DNA of 64,000 nucleotides, from positions 1,116,001 through 1,180,000 of the forward strand of contig WBMV01000128.1 of the NCBI GenBank assembly GCA_013396655.1. Reading direction: 5' to 3'. Each line of letters opens with the position of its first letter. The stretch's first letter is position 1. The position numbers were made by a program, and so were the translations under genes. A model generated the notes under the pieces. That model was not told the DNA's origin. It saw only the letters and a list, made by a program, of their open reading frames with translations, and did no database searches. The DNA is from Campylorhamphus procurvoides. Its lineage: Eukaryota; Chordata; Aves; Passeriformes; Dendrocolaptidae. Positions 24,901 through 37,513 of this stretch are shown here, piece by piece.

Positions 24901-27900
24901 TGGCAAGGAATGCAGACAAGCACTGAGCCGGAAAGTAGGAACAGACACGTGAGGTTTTGTGTTGCCATTGAACTAGTGTACTCAGACAAATTATGGCTTG
25001 CTAAAACTTCAGTGTGACCACTGAGGACATGACCAAAGGATGAGGAAAACCTCACAGAGAAGAGGTCTGATGGTACCAGGCTATGCATAATATTAAACCG
25101 GGGAGAAAATCTATACTGCTTCCTCAGAAGAAAAATGCCATCCTGTGCTCCTGAATGGTAAAATATGCAAGTGGCACGACTGAGTCAACAAGTACTGTAG
25201 TGGTCAAATCTTTGCACAGAATATGGTGAATTTCTTCATTGCTAAAGGAATCTAAGCAAAAAGTCACGAAATTTCGTTCTAGGAATGGGTTTTAATAGTG
25301 CAGGTTACAAAGAGGCAATGTTGTTTTGAAAAGACTATGCCATTCCTTGTTCTTTGCAGTCGTCATAGCTGTTTTATCCCATAAAATATGATTTGTGTCA
25401 GAAAAATGGCAAATTTTCTTTGAATTCTGTGGTGCAGTGTATTAAATGTCTAGGCATGAAAACAAAAAAGGAAGATATAAAGTATCATTTCTAAAGACAC
25501 CAACTGTTAAACAAAATATACAATGGAATAATAAACATAAAGAATTAACTCCACAATAAATTTTTGATTTCTCTTGGTTCTGAAAGTCACGTTTATCTGA
25601 GTAAACATAATCGTCTTTCAATATCAGACTATCCTTTAGCAAGCATTATCTTCCTGTCAATCAAGACTTTGCCCAGGCATGCAACTGCAGTGTGGCCAGA
25701 GTTCTCTAGAAACTTCACTATCAATGAGTTCCACTTGTCCCAATGCCACTCTGTTTTAAAAACCATGCACTGTAGGAATTAGTAGTTTTCATAACTGAAA
25801 GTATTGATGAGAAAAAATCAGGGGAAAAAGGATGTATCCATAGATCTTTTCACAAGGAGAACCACCACAGGATATAATAGAGAGACAAAGCAAAAGTTGG
25901 AGATAAATATTCTTGTTTCACTTTGCACATTCATTTTCCAGGCATCAGTCTAAGAACATTGATGCTAAAAGTAATGGGAAATAGCCTGAAGAGATTAAGC
26001 AACTTCCTCTTAGGAGATGGTGTTTTGTAAGGATGAACTTCAGAAAAATCTTTGATACCTCTATGCATTAGAATCATAGAATGAGGGATTTCAATTTGCC
26101 TAGCTATGGCAAATCCCCAAACAACTACAACTTGTGTTCCACTGAACTGTTGATTCTTGTGAAAATGTGCAAGATGTTTCCAAAAAAGCATGTGGAACGG
26201 AGGATTCGTAATGGTACCTGGAGTGTGGAGGTGTGGAACCACAGGGTCTGGTGCAATGATCTGAATGGCAGCACTAGGCTCCTGATGTGCAAAACAGTAA
26301 CAATTTTGGTAAGTAGCAATGAAAACTAAAGCCTTTATGTGTCTTTTAGTTCAGAGCTTCCCACACAGGATTGTTCCTTCAAGGGCACTTTTCTTAATCC
26401 TTTCTCAAAGCTAGGTTTACGTTTTTCCGATGAAGGGCTTAAAATTTTCCTTTATTAGATTCCTGGTCATCTGCATTCATTGCATTGACTGATATGTGAC
26501 TTCCTAGTATTACAAGTAAAATCCAAACGCAGAGAAGAGAGAGAGTGGGTCTGATGTCACCTTTATTTTGGCCAGAACTAGATTCCTGTTTTCCACTGAA
26601 AGTCATGAATCCTTTATTACAAGGAAGACTTACATAAATATAAAGATGTAAATTTCAAGTGAATATGTAAAACTGAAAAGCAGGAAACTGTGAAGACAAA
26701 CACAAGGCAATACATCACTAAGAGCCCCAGTTTATTTTTTATGTGTCATAACATGTCCCATAATGTCATGGCTGGATGCCCCCTGCTGCAATATGTAGGT
26801 TTATAAAAGCAGGTCAGGCCTTTAATTAATATGAACAGAAGACACATCTACTGCACTAAATAGATCTCCTTTTTCTTCCTTTTCAGACCTTCCAAATACT
26901 AGTTTTTAACTGCATCTCCAAAAACCAGTGTTCTTTGTCAAGCTGCACATTTCTATCTCTGGTTCTCATCACGTATCTCCTTCCATTGTAATTTCTTTTT
27001 CACCAAGGAGATCATTAATAATCTAAATGGAAATTTGGTGCAATTGCTTAGAAATTGCTTTCCATTACAGAAAAATAACTGAAAGCTGAATAAAGTCTTT
27101 CATGCATCTATGTAAACTATGAAAATAAAAATAAAAGAAGCAGTACATTGAACATAATGAGCAGGAAATAAAATCAGAAAAGTAACTTTCAATACACTTG
27201 AGGCACAAGGTCAGGAGGTACCAGCCCAGAAAAGACTACAGCTGTGGCTCTCTCTCTCTTTGCGAATGCTGACATATATATCCAGAAACAGTCACCATTT
27301 TTATGTTGAATCTACTCGACAGAGTATGACAGATAAAATTAACCTACAATGCTAAGCAAATAAAGTCAGTGCGTGCTCATCTGAACATAGACTTTCTGTT
27401 CTACTGGAAAAGACCAGATTTGTTTTCATTATGATAGGGACAAAAGGAAAAGCTGAATTTTATTTGCAAGGGAATTTAATAAAGCAAAAATAATTGGATA
27501 AAGTAATATGCTCCACTTCAAAAAATTGAATATTTTTGTTAAGATTCTAATTTAATATTAATTTCAGACTACAGGTTATGAAAATAAGAAGTTTTTTTTA
27601 AATGAAAAACCACAGCATTTCATTATGGGTAAGACTGACAATGAGATTTTCATAATTTTTCGTTAATTAGATTTTATTGAAAATTATGTTTTACACAAAA
27701 TTTTACTATTTATAAATACAAAAGCTGTTTTGAAACTTCTGTTTCAGAAATCTCTCCAGTCTTTGCTTCCACAACTGAGAAAATAACGTACTTGTGTTAT
27801 CAGTCCACAGTACAAATTTTGGAGGATTGGGAATTTCATCAGTACTAAATCAAACCAAATCAACTTCAGTGAAAAACAACTTGTTGGAGTTGACAGACTG

Positions 27901-30576
27901 TTAAAAGTGTAGATACTGGAGACAAGACAGAAATTAGGTGCAAACTGTGTGTCCTGTACACTGTATACATTGAACACCCACTAAGCAGATAACATTACAG
28001 AATGAAGAGCATTAAATGTCAAGGACATCAGATACAGAAAGAGGAAGGCAATGAATGCACTTAAGAAGTCATCAAGAAGTGGAAGCACTGAAGGAACATT
28101 CACACAAATATGCTATAAGGTGAATAAAAATGATGCTCTTAGTCAGAAGCTATTGCAGCAATACATTATGGGATGGGAAAAGTCAGAGCATGCACCAAGT
28201 CTTTAAGTGTAGTCATTACAAACCAGCCCAAATAGGAAGAAAAACAGTCAAGGTATTCTATATCTCTCAGGCAAGTCTTTATTCAGAAATCAATTTGAGG
28301 AACTAAAATTCTGCGGAGTCCCTAAGTATGCTCAGTTTTGTATCAACCAGCAAAAACAGGAAAAAAATCCCTTTTAGCAAGGGATTAAACCAAGCAATTA
28401 CTCAAACAATAAAGGCCACACACTTAGCCTTTATTCAAACATGGTGAATTAGTCCAAACACTAAGTCCAAAAAATATGAGTGATGAAGCTGATTAATCTC
28501 AAAATTAGAATATTCATTATGTGCTGTATTATGCGCATTTACCCACTCAATATTAAAAATCTCAATCCAGTGAAACAAAGGAAATGGTTGTACTGCAGAC
28601 TGTCATAAAATGCTGCTTTGAAGAGTCAGAGCTGAAAAACAGTATGCTGTTCAGTATCACGATAGAGGAGATCACTTGGGAGGAAGCTGAGGAGAATGGA
28701 CTGGGGGGTTCTGTAGGAGCAAAGGGGGCAAACGAGTTCACTCCAAAGGATTCACTACATGCAAGTTTTTCTTTATCCACTGTGGGACAAACCCTGACAA
28801 CCTCAGTGCTTTAGAGGATGGATAAAAAACATGCTTCATGCCCACTGATTAGTAGGATGCCTCCTTTAGGAGGCAAAAAAATGTTAGGCTGGGAGACAAG
28901 GTTTTTCTAACACAAGTTCCAGCACAAGAAAACATAACTGGAGGCACTCAGCCCCAGAGACCTGGAGTGCTTAGGCAAAGAAACACTCAACTCAGGTTTT
29001 AATTTTTACTTGATTGCTATCAGAAATAATATGTAATAGCTCTCCTATTCACCACTGTGCTCTGTAATGCTCACACATAGAGAGTATGCAGATTATGAGA
29101 CAGACTAATGTCTCTCTCCACTGAAATTACTGTAATAGCAAAGCCGTTTTGCAAATGACAGCGTAAGTATCAGCTCAGATAATTCTGGAAAATTAATGCC
29201 ACAAATGAAATGCAGACTCAGAGCTAAGGGAATGCATTTTATTATTTAGACTTTTTACTCTTTCTTTATATATGTTGTTTACTACTCTGCTCCTATATAT
29301 ACATATATTTTCAGATGTGCAAGACTTTCCACACTATGAGGAGTATAATTGCTTTGTTTCCCCCACCCTCCCCATTCTTCAGCACAAGGCTATCACAGTC
29401 ATTTAGCAGGCTTTAAAAGCAAAAAGGCTTTGGATCTCAGAGTCGGCTAACATCAGTGCTGAGAGCTACTAAGCAGAGAAAGGTGAACCACATGCAGGGT
29501 CAGGTGGAGATCAGAGGTGTGCACTCAGTGTCTCCTAACCTGGAGAAGAGGATAGGAAAGCCAAACACAGCTCCAAGGCAGCAATTCATTCACTTCAGGT
29601 GCCCTAAAATTCCTCTGCAGAGGTGCCGCTCTCTCTCCACACTGATAGATGGAGGCCAAATCATTAGCATGGACTAAAGCACCTGATATTTTGAAGGCTC
29701 AGAATACATCAAAGAGATCCTACGCAAAAGAATATCTGACTCTGCAGGGCAGGGACAAGGAAGAAAAGCTTCACAGGACACTACCAGAAGCATAATAAGG
29801 GTGAAATAGCAAGGTGACTGCAACAGTAACACAAGTTTGCTGGTTATTTGCCTTTGGATTCATTTATATATTTCTATTTTTGAGACCTAGAGAACTGCCT
29901 CATCCTATGAGGCACTATGCTACTAGTAAGCTGATATTATTTACTACTAACAACAAACAATTTTTTTAAACTTAGAGTCTGTATATGCTTCTCATTGTTT
30001 CAGACTGTACAATTGTCAAACAGAAAGGGCAAATTCTCTCCGTGGCCAGATCCTTGGAGGTTCCTTAGTTCGCAGGGTGCTAAACACAGGCTTTATGACT
30101 TAAACATCCTTAATGCATTAAACACACTCCAAGAATCCCCCAAAGCGATTGAATCTAAACCAAAATTAAATAGGAGTCTATATAGGGCCTATATACCTTA
30201 CAGATGCTCTGAACTGCAGCACATTTTAGTCTGTGTCACACAATGTTGATAGAGAACATTCCTTCCTTCTTCATATACTACTTCTGATACGCAGCTCTTC
30301 AATGACATAAATTTTATTTTTTTATCTGTTTTCTGAGCCATTTGATCTTTTTTATGCTTCAAGGCTGTGGTACCCGCTTTCAATATTTTATGTTTGAGTT
30401 ATCATAGGGTTTTAATTGTCATACCAATTCTGGTAACTCATATCTTGTGTTGCCTTTCTACTGAATTCAGATTCCAAGTCAATAACATAATTAGCTCCGT
30501 TGTTGCATTTACCAGGCTGCAGGACATCAAAAAATACTTTGCAGAAACTCAAGTTCTCAGTCTACAAAAAACCTCA
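21901..30576. other. Unique noncoding sequence, no recognised gene
   Basis: Unique DNA with one GC-richer patch at about 22790-23220 (a few CpGs, an 89-codon minus-strand frame without recognisable content), a T/GTTT-rich tract at 23242-23269, an A run near 23418, and a small hairpin GCCTCCT/AGGAGGC at 28859-28874. Two exon-like segments, at 23512-23573 (minus) and about 26095-26306 (plus), are discussed in the findings. No transposon was recognised. Confidence 0.45.
23512..23573 (-). other. Exon-like segment, unidentified
   Basis: On the minus strand a 62-nt segment lies between an acceptor-like CCAACTTTTCAG and a consensus donor GTAAGT (plus-strand ACTTAC at 23506-23511). One frame is open across it and would encode about 20 residues including the stretch TFDEVFGQMLFED. 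No family is recognised. A chance arrangement is likely in 64 kb, so confidence is low. Confidence 0.15.
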
Positions 30577-31577
30577 TGATCATGGACCATTTGGCGGATA
30601 AGAATTCTGCTAAATGGAGACATTCTATAAGTTGCAGTCAATGGCTCAATTGTCCAAGTGACGAGTGTTGTTTTTCAGGGGTCAGGGTTGGGATCAGCAC
30701 TGTTTAACCCCTGTTGGTGAAATGGACAGTGGGATTGAATGTGATCTCAGAAAGACTGCCAACAATCCCAAGCTGTGTGGTATGGTCAAGACCCTGGAGG
30801 GAAGGGATACCATCCAGAGGGACTCTGAGAGGCTGTAGAGGTGGACCCATGTGAATGTCATGAAGTTCAGTAAGGCCAAGTGCAAAGTCCTGCATGCGGG
30901 TCAGGACAATTTCAAGCACTAATACAAGCTGGGCAGAGAATGGATTGAGAGCAGCCCAGAGGAGGACTTGGGCGTGTTGGTGGATGAGAAGCTGGATATG
31001 AGCTGGCAATGTCAGCTCACAGCTCAGAAGGGCAACCATGTCTTGAGCTGCATCAAAAAGCAGAATGGTAAGCAGGTTGAGGGTGAGGATTCTCCCCCTC
31101 TACTCTATTCTTGTGAGACCTCACCTGCAGTGTCCACTTCTGGGGCCTCCAGCAAAAGAAGGACATGGACCTGATGGAGTGAGTCCAGAGGAGGGACAAA
31201 AAGAAGATCAGAAGACAAGCTAAGGGATTTGGCCTGTTCAGCCTAGAGAAGAAAAGGCTCCATAGAGACCTTACAGCAGCCTTCCAGTATTGAAAAGGGC
31301 TAAAAGAGACATGGGGAGGGACTTTTTAACACAGACACACAGTCATAGGTCAAGGGAGAATGGCTTCAAAGTGAAAGAGGGCACATTAAGGTTAGAGATT
31401 AGAAAAAAATTCTTCACTGTGAGATTGGTGAAGCACTGGAAAAGGTTGTCCAGAGAAGTTGTGGATGTCCCTTCCCTGGAAATGTTCAAGGATAGGTTGG
31501 ATGAGGCCCTGAGCAAACTGGCCTAATGGAAGGTGTCCATGGCAGGAGATTGGAACAATTCTATGATTCTATGATTT
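30577..31577 (+). mobile_element. CR1 LINE, 5'-truncated, ~1 kb
   Basis: Sense-orientation 3' part of an avian CR1. It starts in the reverse-transcriptase region of ORF2 (GACCATTTGGCGGATAAG) and runs through the TGGGATTGAATG and CTGTGTGGTATGGTC regions to the ORF2 C-terminus. That end is readable in one frame near 31335-31526 (KVKEGTLRLEIRKKFFTVR, then a VPSLEMFKDRLDEALSKL motif). The 3' end carries ATTCTATG tail repeats at about 31559-31577. Intact CR1 is about 4.5 kb, so about three quarters is missing. Stops and frameshifts break ORF2, for example at the catalytic region near 30755, where the ADD motif is not readable in frame. It cannot move. The short tail with two repeats marks the exact 3' end. 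Confidence 0.95.
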
Positions 31578-32054
31578 GAAGATTTGAGGACCCTATTCAG
31601 GGCTTGTCAAATATTAATTCAAAGTCAGAGCTAGGAAACAGATTTTGCTGGTTTTGGAATCTGTAAGTCTGTCAGTTTCTTCTGAGCTGCTTGATAGGAA
31701 ATGTACATTATAGTCAAAAGTAATTATAAGGACAAAGTTCCAAGCAAATGAAGACAAGACAGAGGATGGTCACAAACTATTCAGCTGCTAAAACTACTGG
31801 AAACCAAATCTGCATCTTACCACTTAGACAATAATTTCCAGTTTTTTTTCTTATCTCCTTTATTACAATTTTCCTTGCATGCAATTACATTATTTCTTTA
31901 GTTAGGTTCAAAAGTGAATCTTCTCTCTCCACTTTGGTTCAGAAAGGTCTCAGACTGAGGAAGTGAATTAGATTCCTAGTAAGATTACTTACTGGTCAGT
32001 AATAATGGGGCCTTGTACACTCAACATTTTCTTGATAACACAAGCATAACAGAG
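31578..32054. other. Unique spacer between two CR1-type elements
   Basis: About 480 bp with no recognised repeat or gene. It separates a younger CR1 from an older CR1/L3-like copy in the same orientation. Confidence 0.5.
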
Positions 32055-32720
32055 GTCAAACTTTGTTAGATGACAAGAGGATGTGCAGGACTGCAAATAC
32101 TTGGAGACATTAAATGCAAAATGTTCTTGACAAACTGGAGAAATGGTCAGGAAAAATTCAATTCATTAAGTGTATCTCTAGAATAGTTTACACAAATACA
32201 ACATGAGAAACAACTAGCCATGGCAGCAGTCATGCTGGAAAGGATCTGGAGGATGTAAACAGAAAACGACTCAGCACTGATCTACTGCTATGAAAATTAA
32301 TGCTTTTTGTAGTGGGAGCTTATATTCCTTACACAAACAGGAGTATAAACTTTAAGAGGTACAAAATAATCCTCTTTGCTACTTTCCTCACCAGCCCTGG
32401 ACTCTCAGCAGGTCTGATGTGTCAGGTGTTGGGTATCACCTTTCAAGAAAGATGTAGGCAATCAAAAGAGAACCCAGAGGGGAATGCTGAACAAAGTGGA
32501 AGATATTTGATACCTGAAAAAAAAAATAAATTATTGGAATTGTTTTATCTGGGGAAGAATGCTTGCAAGGCACAAAAGAATAGATGTTCTCTATGAATCC
32601 GAAGAAATACTAAAAGTTTAGATTGAGAAAAGGGCTTTAGGAAGTTTTTTGTATTGGTTAAGCCACTACAATAAATTTTTATGGAGGATGTTTTGAAAAC
32701 CCCATCAGCACAGTTTTAAG
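32055..32720 (+). mobile_element. Ancient CR1/L3-like LINE fragment
   Basis: A strongly decayed sense copy, colinear with the 3' half of CR1/L3 ORF2. Landmarks in order: CAAACTTTGTTAGATGAC (32056, catalytic ADD region), GACAAACTGGAGAAATGGTC (about 32129), GCATCATGCTGGAAAGGATCTGG-like sequence near 32227, CACCTTTCAAGAAAGATGT (about 32437), AATTATTGGAATTGTTTTATC (about 32528), and GGTTAAGCCACTACAATAAAT (about 32656). The order and spacing match the family, but substitutions and indels are many. It is therefore much older than the copy at 30.6-31.6 kb. No tail repeat is preserved, and a 98-codon frame inside (32300-32596) is chance. Confidence 0.75.
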
Positions 32721-33098
32721 CACTGTTTGACTTAACTGACTGAAACCATCAGAAATTACAAAGGTAGAGGGATCTTGGCTTGAAGCAAAGAACCCCCAGT
32801 GCAGATGGCAGACACAACTCAACTGAATAGCCTGCAGTCTGCCTGTTACCTCTCATATTTTTGCTCAGCAGATGACAAAGAGGTACACTAGGATTTAATA
32901 CTTTGCAAATTCTACAAGAAGATACACATAGGCTTGGTTAGTCCAAAATTTCCACAAGGTATCGCACAAAGTATCACAGGCAATCTTAGATAAGACAGAG
33001 ACTTTCTCTATGGTATGTGTGATCATCAGACAGCCCTGGCAGCACTACTGCTTAGACACATTGCTGCATTAACATCACTGCATACGGTGGTGCTAATG

Positions 33099-33112
33099 AG
33101 AGAGAGAGAGAG
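33099..33112. repeat. (GA)n short microsatellite
   Basis: Seven GA units in a row. Confidence 0.85.
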
Positions 33113-34486
33113 CAATGTCCTGCTGACCTGTGTCCTTTATTTCATGACCCTCCAGTATCCCAACCATCTGATTTTCATGTTGCTTTTGAGGGACAGTCAG
33201 TTAGATCATTGTCTTCTTCCTCTTTCTCGCTGTCTCACCTGAACTGCTCTGCTTTATTTTTCTTTTGCTTTTCGGTCTCGTGCACCCTCTCCATTTCTTC
33301 TATTTGTAGAATTTTTTCAGACAAGCCTCCTTTTTTCAACACAGATTGCATTCATCTAAAATGTGTACATGTGCTCTTAGCTTCTCTTCAGCTCTTGCAG
33401 CTGAGTTTCTTCTGTCCCTGAGGCCTTGTCAGAGATCATCACTTCAAATGCCAAACATGGAAGGGGTTCACAATCAGCATGGGCACGCCAACAACTCTGA
33501 CTATCTCACTAAAACAACCCAGCTCCACATCAGTCAGCTCACTTAGTTTTCTGTCGTCAGACTGTTGTAGGTTATAAGCAATCATCTCCAACAAAAGTGA
33601 CGGGGGTAAACCAAAAGCATATCAAACCTCCTGTAATTTAATACTGTTGAAGAGGTGACTGGGTTCTTTGACTGCTAGTGGCTTATGAAAGAACAATCCG
33701 TAAATATTATTGCATTTGAAAGACACCAGTTAATTCTGTATAATATACACTACTAGCTATTGATACACTTCCTTTGTTTAGGGAAATCTGAATAATAAAA
33801 CAGATTGCCGTTTCCATCAACACACTTCAAGCTGGATTTAATAGTGCTGAAATGCTAATTGTGAATTGTATTTCACATCATACTCCACAGACTGAAAAGA
33901 GGAAATCATATTATGTTAAATACCACAATGCATGCACTCTGACTCATCTAAGCATATGATGAACTGGAACAATACCAGCAGCACAACATAAAGTGGCTGA
34001 AACTAAGCTAGAGGGAGTACAATACCTTTTGATCAGGCTTAGGATATGATGAGAGTATATAGAGGTGCACATACACCAATAGGTTTCTGGCAAAGAAAAC
34101 AATGTGAACTTTTTTCTCTCTCCCTCTTCTTTCCCCAGTGTAACCCTTCCAAATGTATTTGCATTAAGTCACTAAGAAGCAAAATAAGTCATCTTGTTTG
34201 CATGAAGAACAGGCAGTTTCAACATCAGTTCCCCATGCTCCACTGTGATGCTGACCATACTCACATTACACAGATGCTTGCTTTCAGCATCCTAATGAGA
34301 ACTTTCAAGAATTCAATTACTATTAAATTAGCTTTACTGAATGTTATCAGAATGCTTCTGAGGGTTTTGTATTATCCTATCAGCACAGGAAGGAAGGAAT
34401 ACCACACTCTCAATCCAATTATTTTTTCATGTACTTTTTAGAAGGAGGGGAAGGGTCAAGCATATGATTTGTCTTTCTCATGGGGG

Positions 34487-34520
34487 AAAAAAAAAAAAGA
34501 AAAAAAAAAGAAAAAGAAGG
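34487..34520. repeat. A-rich purine tract
   Basis: About 34 bp of A runs broken by single G residues. It could be a degraded poly(A), but no retroposed gene sequence is recognisable before it (the preceding bases are GAAGGAGGGGAAGGG-like, then unique DNA). Treated as a simple repeat. Confidence 0.85.
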
Positions 34521-36033
34521 GAGCTGATATTTTTGGGAATTCAGTACCAGTTCCTTGGAACTTGAAGAAAGCCACTTTTGTCAAAGCCTCTCAGAACTCT
34601 TGGTAACCACCAGCTTTTAGCAGTCACTGTAGCGTTTCCAGAGACACTGGCTCCCCCTGAATCAGCTGTCAAGTGGAAAGGCTACTCCTCATTATCCACA
34701 ACATTGAGCTGGAATTCAAACAAGTTAGCTTAGCCTCCGCCTTGCATAACTACAGATCTTCTGAGGTGAAAGAAGCTCTGGAAAAGCCCACCTGGCTTTC
34801 TCCAGTTGGGTTCTGAAGCCCTCTCAGAAGCCCAGTTACTATGACTGCATGATTCTGAGATACTTGGTGTGGAGGTGCAGTTGCTCATGAGGCTACCTCT
34901 GCTTTCAGAAGAAAGGCCAGAACACTGGTTCTCAGTTGTTTCATCCAATCATTTTATGTCTTCCCCAGTACCTTTTAGCATTGTCCAAAGCAATATTACA
35001 GAGGGTAGTGTACTTCAGTTATAGTTCCACGGTAACATTATGTGAATGCTAAATATTTGTAAGTAGGCATTACATGCACAGATTTCCTTTCTCTCAGCTT
35101 TCCTCCTTCACATCCCTGGATACTCACATGTTCCTTTAAAATATGCTCTAGAAAGCTTTTTGGTACTTTGCTCTCTTGGTTTCCATTCTGGTAGTTGTGT
35201 TTCCACAACTCTTTTCTGAGGATCAAACATTAACAGGCCTCCATCATCTCACAATTGTATTCCATTTCTGAGATGTGTAACAACCCTGTTAAGAACTGAG
35301 ACAGAAACTAGAGTAGGGATTTTATATATAAATCCTCAGATGTCCCACTGTGCTCATCATTCATCAATAGCTCAGTCAACTGCCATACTATTAGAAATAG
35401 ATGATGCCAGCAGGGATCAAAGCACAAGGGACTCTGAGTGCATATTAACTGAATTAAATTGTAACTGTATTAAACTTCCATGAATTCACAGGTTGATTTT
35501 AGCTTTTTTAGCAACTAAACTTCTACTCAGTGGATATAAAAATACCTACATATAAATATATACCTATTTAAAAAAAGGAATCAATACTCTCAATACATTG
35601 CAAATTTAAAAGAATCAAATACAATTAAAACCTGCTTAGCTTAGCAGTAATGCAGAAGAATATAATTATTTCTCTCAGTGCTTAGATTACCTTCTCTGTT
35701 CAAACCTTTTCTTCTGGAAAACCTTAGCTGTTCAGAGAGCATAAAGAACAGTAAATAAATATGTGGCAATAGTAATTTAGTTACTCATATTACTGGAAAA
35801 ATGGTTGTACTTAATGCTTCAGCATACACAGTGCCATAAAATTGCCTTTTCTTATTTATTGAACTAATCCAGGGAAGAGTTATCATCCAAACATGCCAAA
35901 TCTAGTGTACACCCAGCTAACTCATGTTGCAAGCAGGTATAACCCTGTGCCACACAGCAATAAAGGACCTCACTGACACTCTACGGTGACAAAACACAGC
36001 ACTGTGCTCGTCAAACAGCACGTTCCATGCAGG

Positions 36034-36058
36034 AGGTAGCATCCATAAGGTGCTACCT
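36034..36058. repeat. Inverted repeat, 8-bp perfect arms, 9-nt loop
   Basis: AGGTAGCA (36034-36041) pairs with TGCTACCT (36051-36058). Small hairpin at the start of a GC-richer patch. It could be chance. Confidence 0.6.
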
Positions 36059-37467
36059 TCTTTCAGCACCAGTCACTTTTGAGACAGGCAGGTACCATCC
36101 CTGGGGGGAAGGCAGCAGATGTGCTCCCATCCTCCAGAGCCAAGGCAGGACATATTCTGCTCATTGCACTCCAAGACAGATATTTCCATGAGCCACCATC
36201 TGTCACCGCACCAGAAGCTTCTGCTGATGGAAGGCAACACACAACAAAAGGATGTCAGGCCCAGGCAGCTTGTGAGAGCAGGGCAGGGTTTTCTATTCAG
36301 TGTTGCACAGAGGCAGGAGGCAGTGAACACACCTCCAGCTTGATGGGCCTTGCCCTTACACCTCCCTGAGAGCATCTGCCCCTCTTGCACTCATGTCTTT
36401 GCTGCTCACCTGCCTCCTGTACAAGCACATAGCTTGGAGAGCCTCAGAAAAGATTCCTGTGAACAAGCGATTCAGACTGTAATTTTTTATTTCAAGTGAA
36501 CCAAGTGGTGCTGACTAGTGTGGACCATGCATCAGCAGGCTTTGTAATGCCAGAAAAGTAATCCTTTGAAGCTGAACCACTGCAGAAGTCTCCCCACTGC
36601 CAGTAAATTGGAGAATAGGTAGACACCATGTTTTTAAAGCTGTGCAAACCCAGGACAGTTTCCCAGCTACTTTCCTTCCTACTTCTTGGACATTCATTTT
36701 TATACCTAGCAGCATGAGGTTTTAGACTAAACTTTGAAGGCTTTTTCAAAGTGAGCCCTATGAATTTTTCCTGCATTTATTTTTACCCGACTGAGCTTTC
36801 CCTGACTTGATTTTAACCCAGTAAACTTGATTTAGAAGAGTTTGGGGGGGATCTTCGTATACGTCTGAGAACAGGGGCTCTGCTTCTCCAAGATAAGTGG
36901 CAGTACTACCACACTGCTATTTCACCTCTTGTCACCTCACAGCAATAATCAATACAAACTAAAAAAGGCAAACAGCGCAGCTATTATTTGAGAAAGAAAC
37001 TGCAAAGACACCCATGGTCTATGGTCTGTGGAGATGACTCATTCCACAGCACAATCTAATTCCAAAACAATTACAGCAAAATCAAAATCCTCACACAAAG
37101 GAGAGACAAAGCACAAAGTCTGGACCTCTGCTGAGCTCATACCTCTATAAAGCTGACATGACTGCAGAGATTGCACTGCCAGTTAACCATAAAGCACAAC
37201 TGTCCATTTGCTTTTAACTCTTCCACGGAAAATTAAAGGTAAAGAAAACAGAAAACAGGGCAGCATAGTTCAAATGTGAGTGCTTGTGCACAAAATTTGC
37301 TATAGCAGTTTAATTCAAAAGAGAATTAGCACTCTTTTCCTCCACTGCTATTTAAAATAACTTACTCACTGACCAAAACCAATAGATTATCATATTAATT
37401 GGTAACTTTTATGTTCATTATACAATAAGAGAAAACCACAGTTTCTCTAAATATGTTCATTACTCAG

Positions 37468-37513
37468 ACAATTATCCAAAACAATTACACAACACAATTA
37501 TCTAAACAATTAC
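37468..37513. repeat. Imperfect direct repeat, 20-21 bp copies, 26-bp period
   Basis: Copy 1 at 37468-37488 and copy 2 at 37494-37513 share the pattern ACAATTATC-AAACAATTAC. They differ by one C/T change and one extra A in copy 1. Each copy holds two AATTA homeodomain-like cores, so the duplication places four such cores in 46 bp. Confidence 0.75.

Noticed and set aside
24843..25088. 81-codon minus-strand frame overlapping an open plus-strand segment after CTCTTTCAG
   Set aside because: Both strands are open, neither translation is recognised, and no consistent donor was found.
26070..26084. AGAATCATAGAATG, identical to a CR1 tail word
   Set aside because: Only 14 bases match and no CR1 sequence follows on either side. 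Too short to call an insertion.
28562..28814. Overlapping 72-76 codon frames on both strands with E/S/P-rich translations
   Set aside because: Mutually exclusive frames without similarity to a known protein. No splice sites support either.
31290..31526. 78-codon frame with basic N-terminus
   Set aside because: It is the C-terminal part of the broken CR1 ORF2 and not an independent gene. The frame at 39399-39692 (minus) is the same for the other CR1 copy.
34046..34441. 131-codon plus-strand open frame
   Set aside because: No recognisable domain or motif and no splice or promoter context. A length of this order is expected by chance in 64 kb read in six frames.
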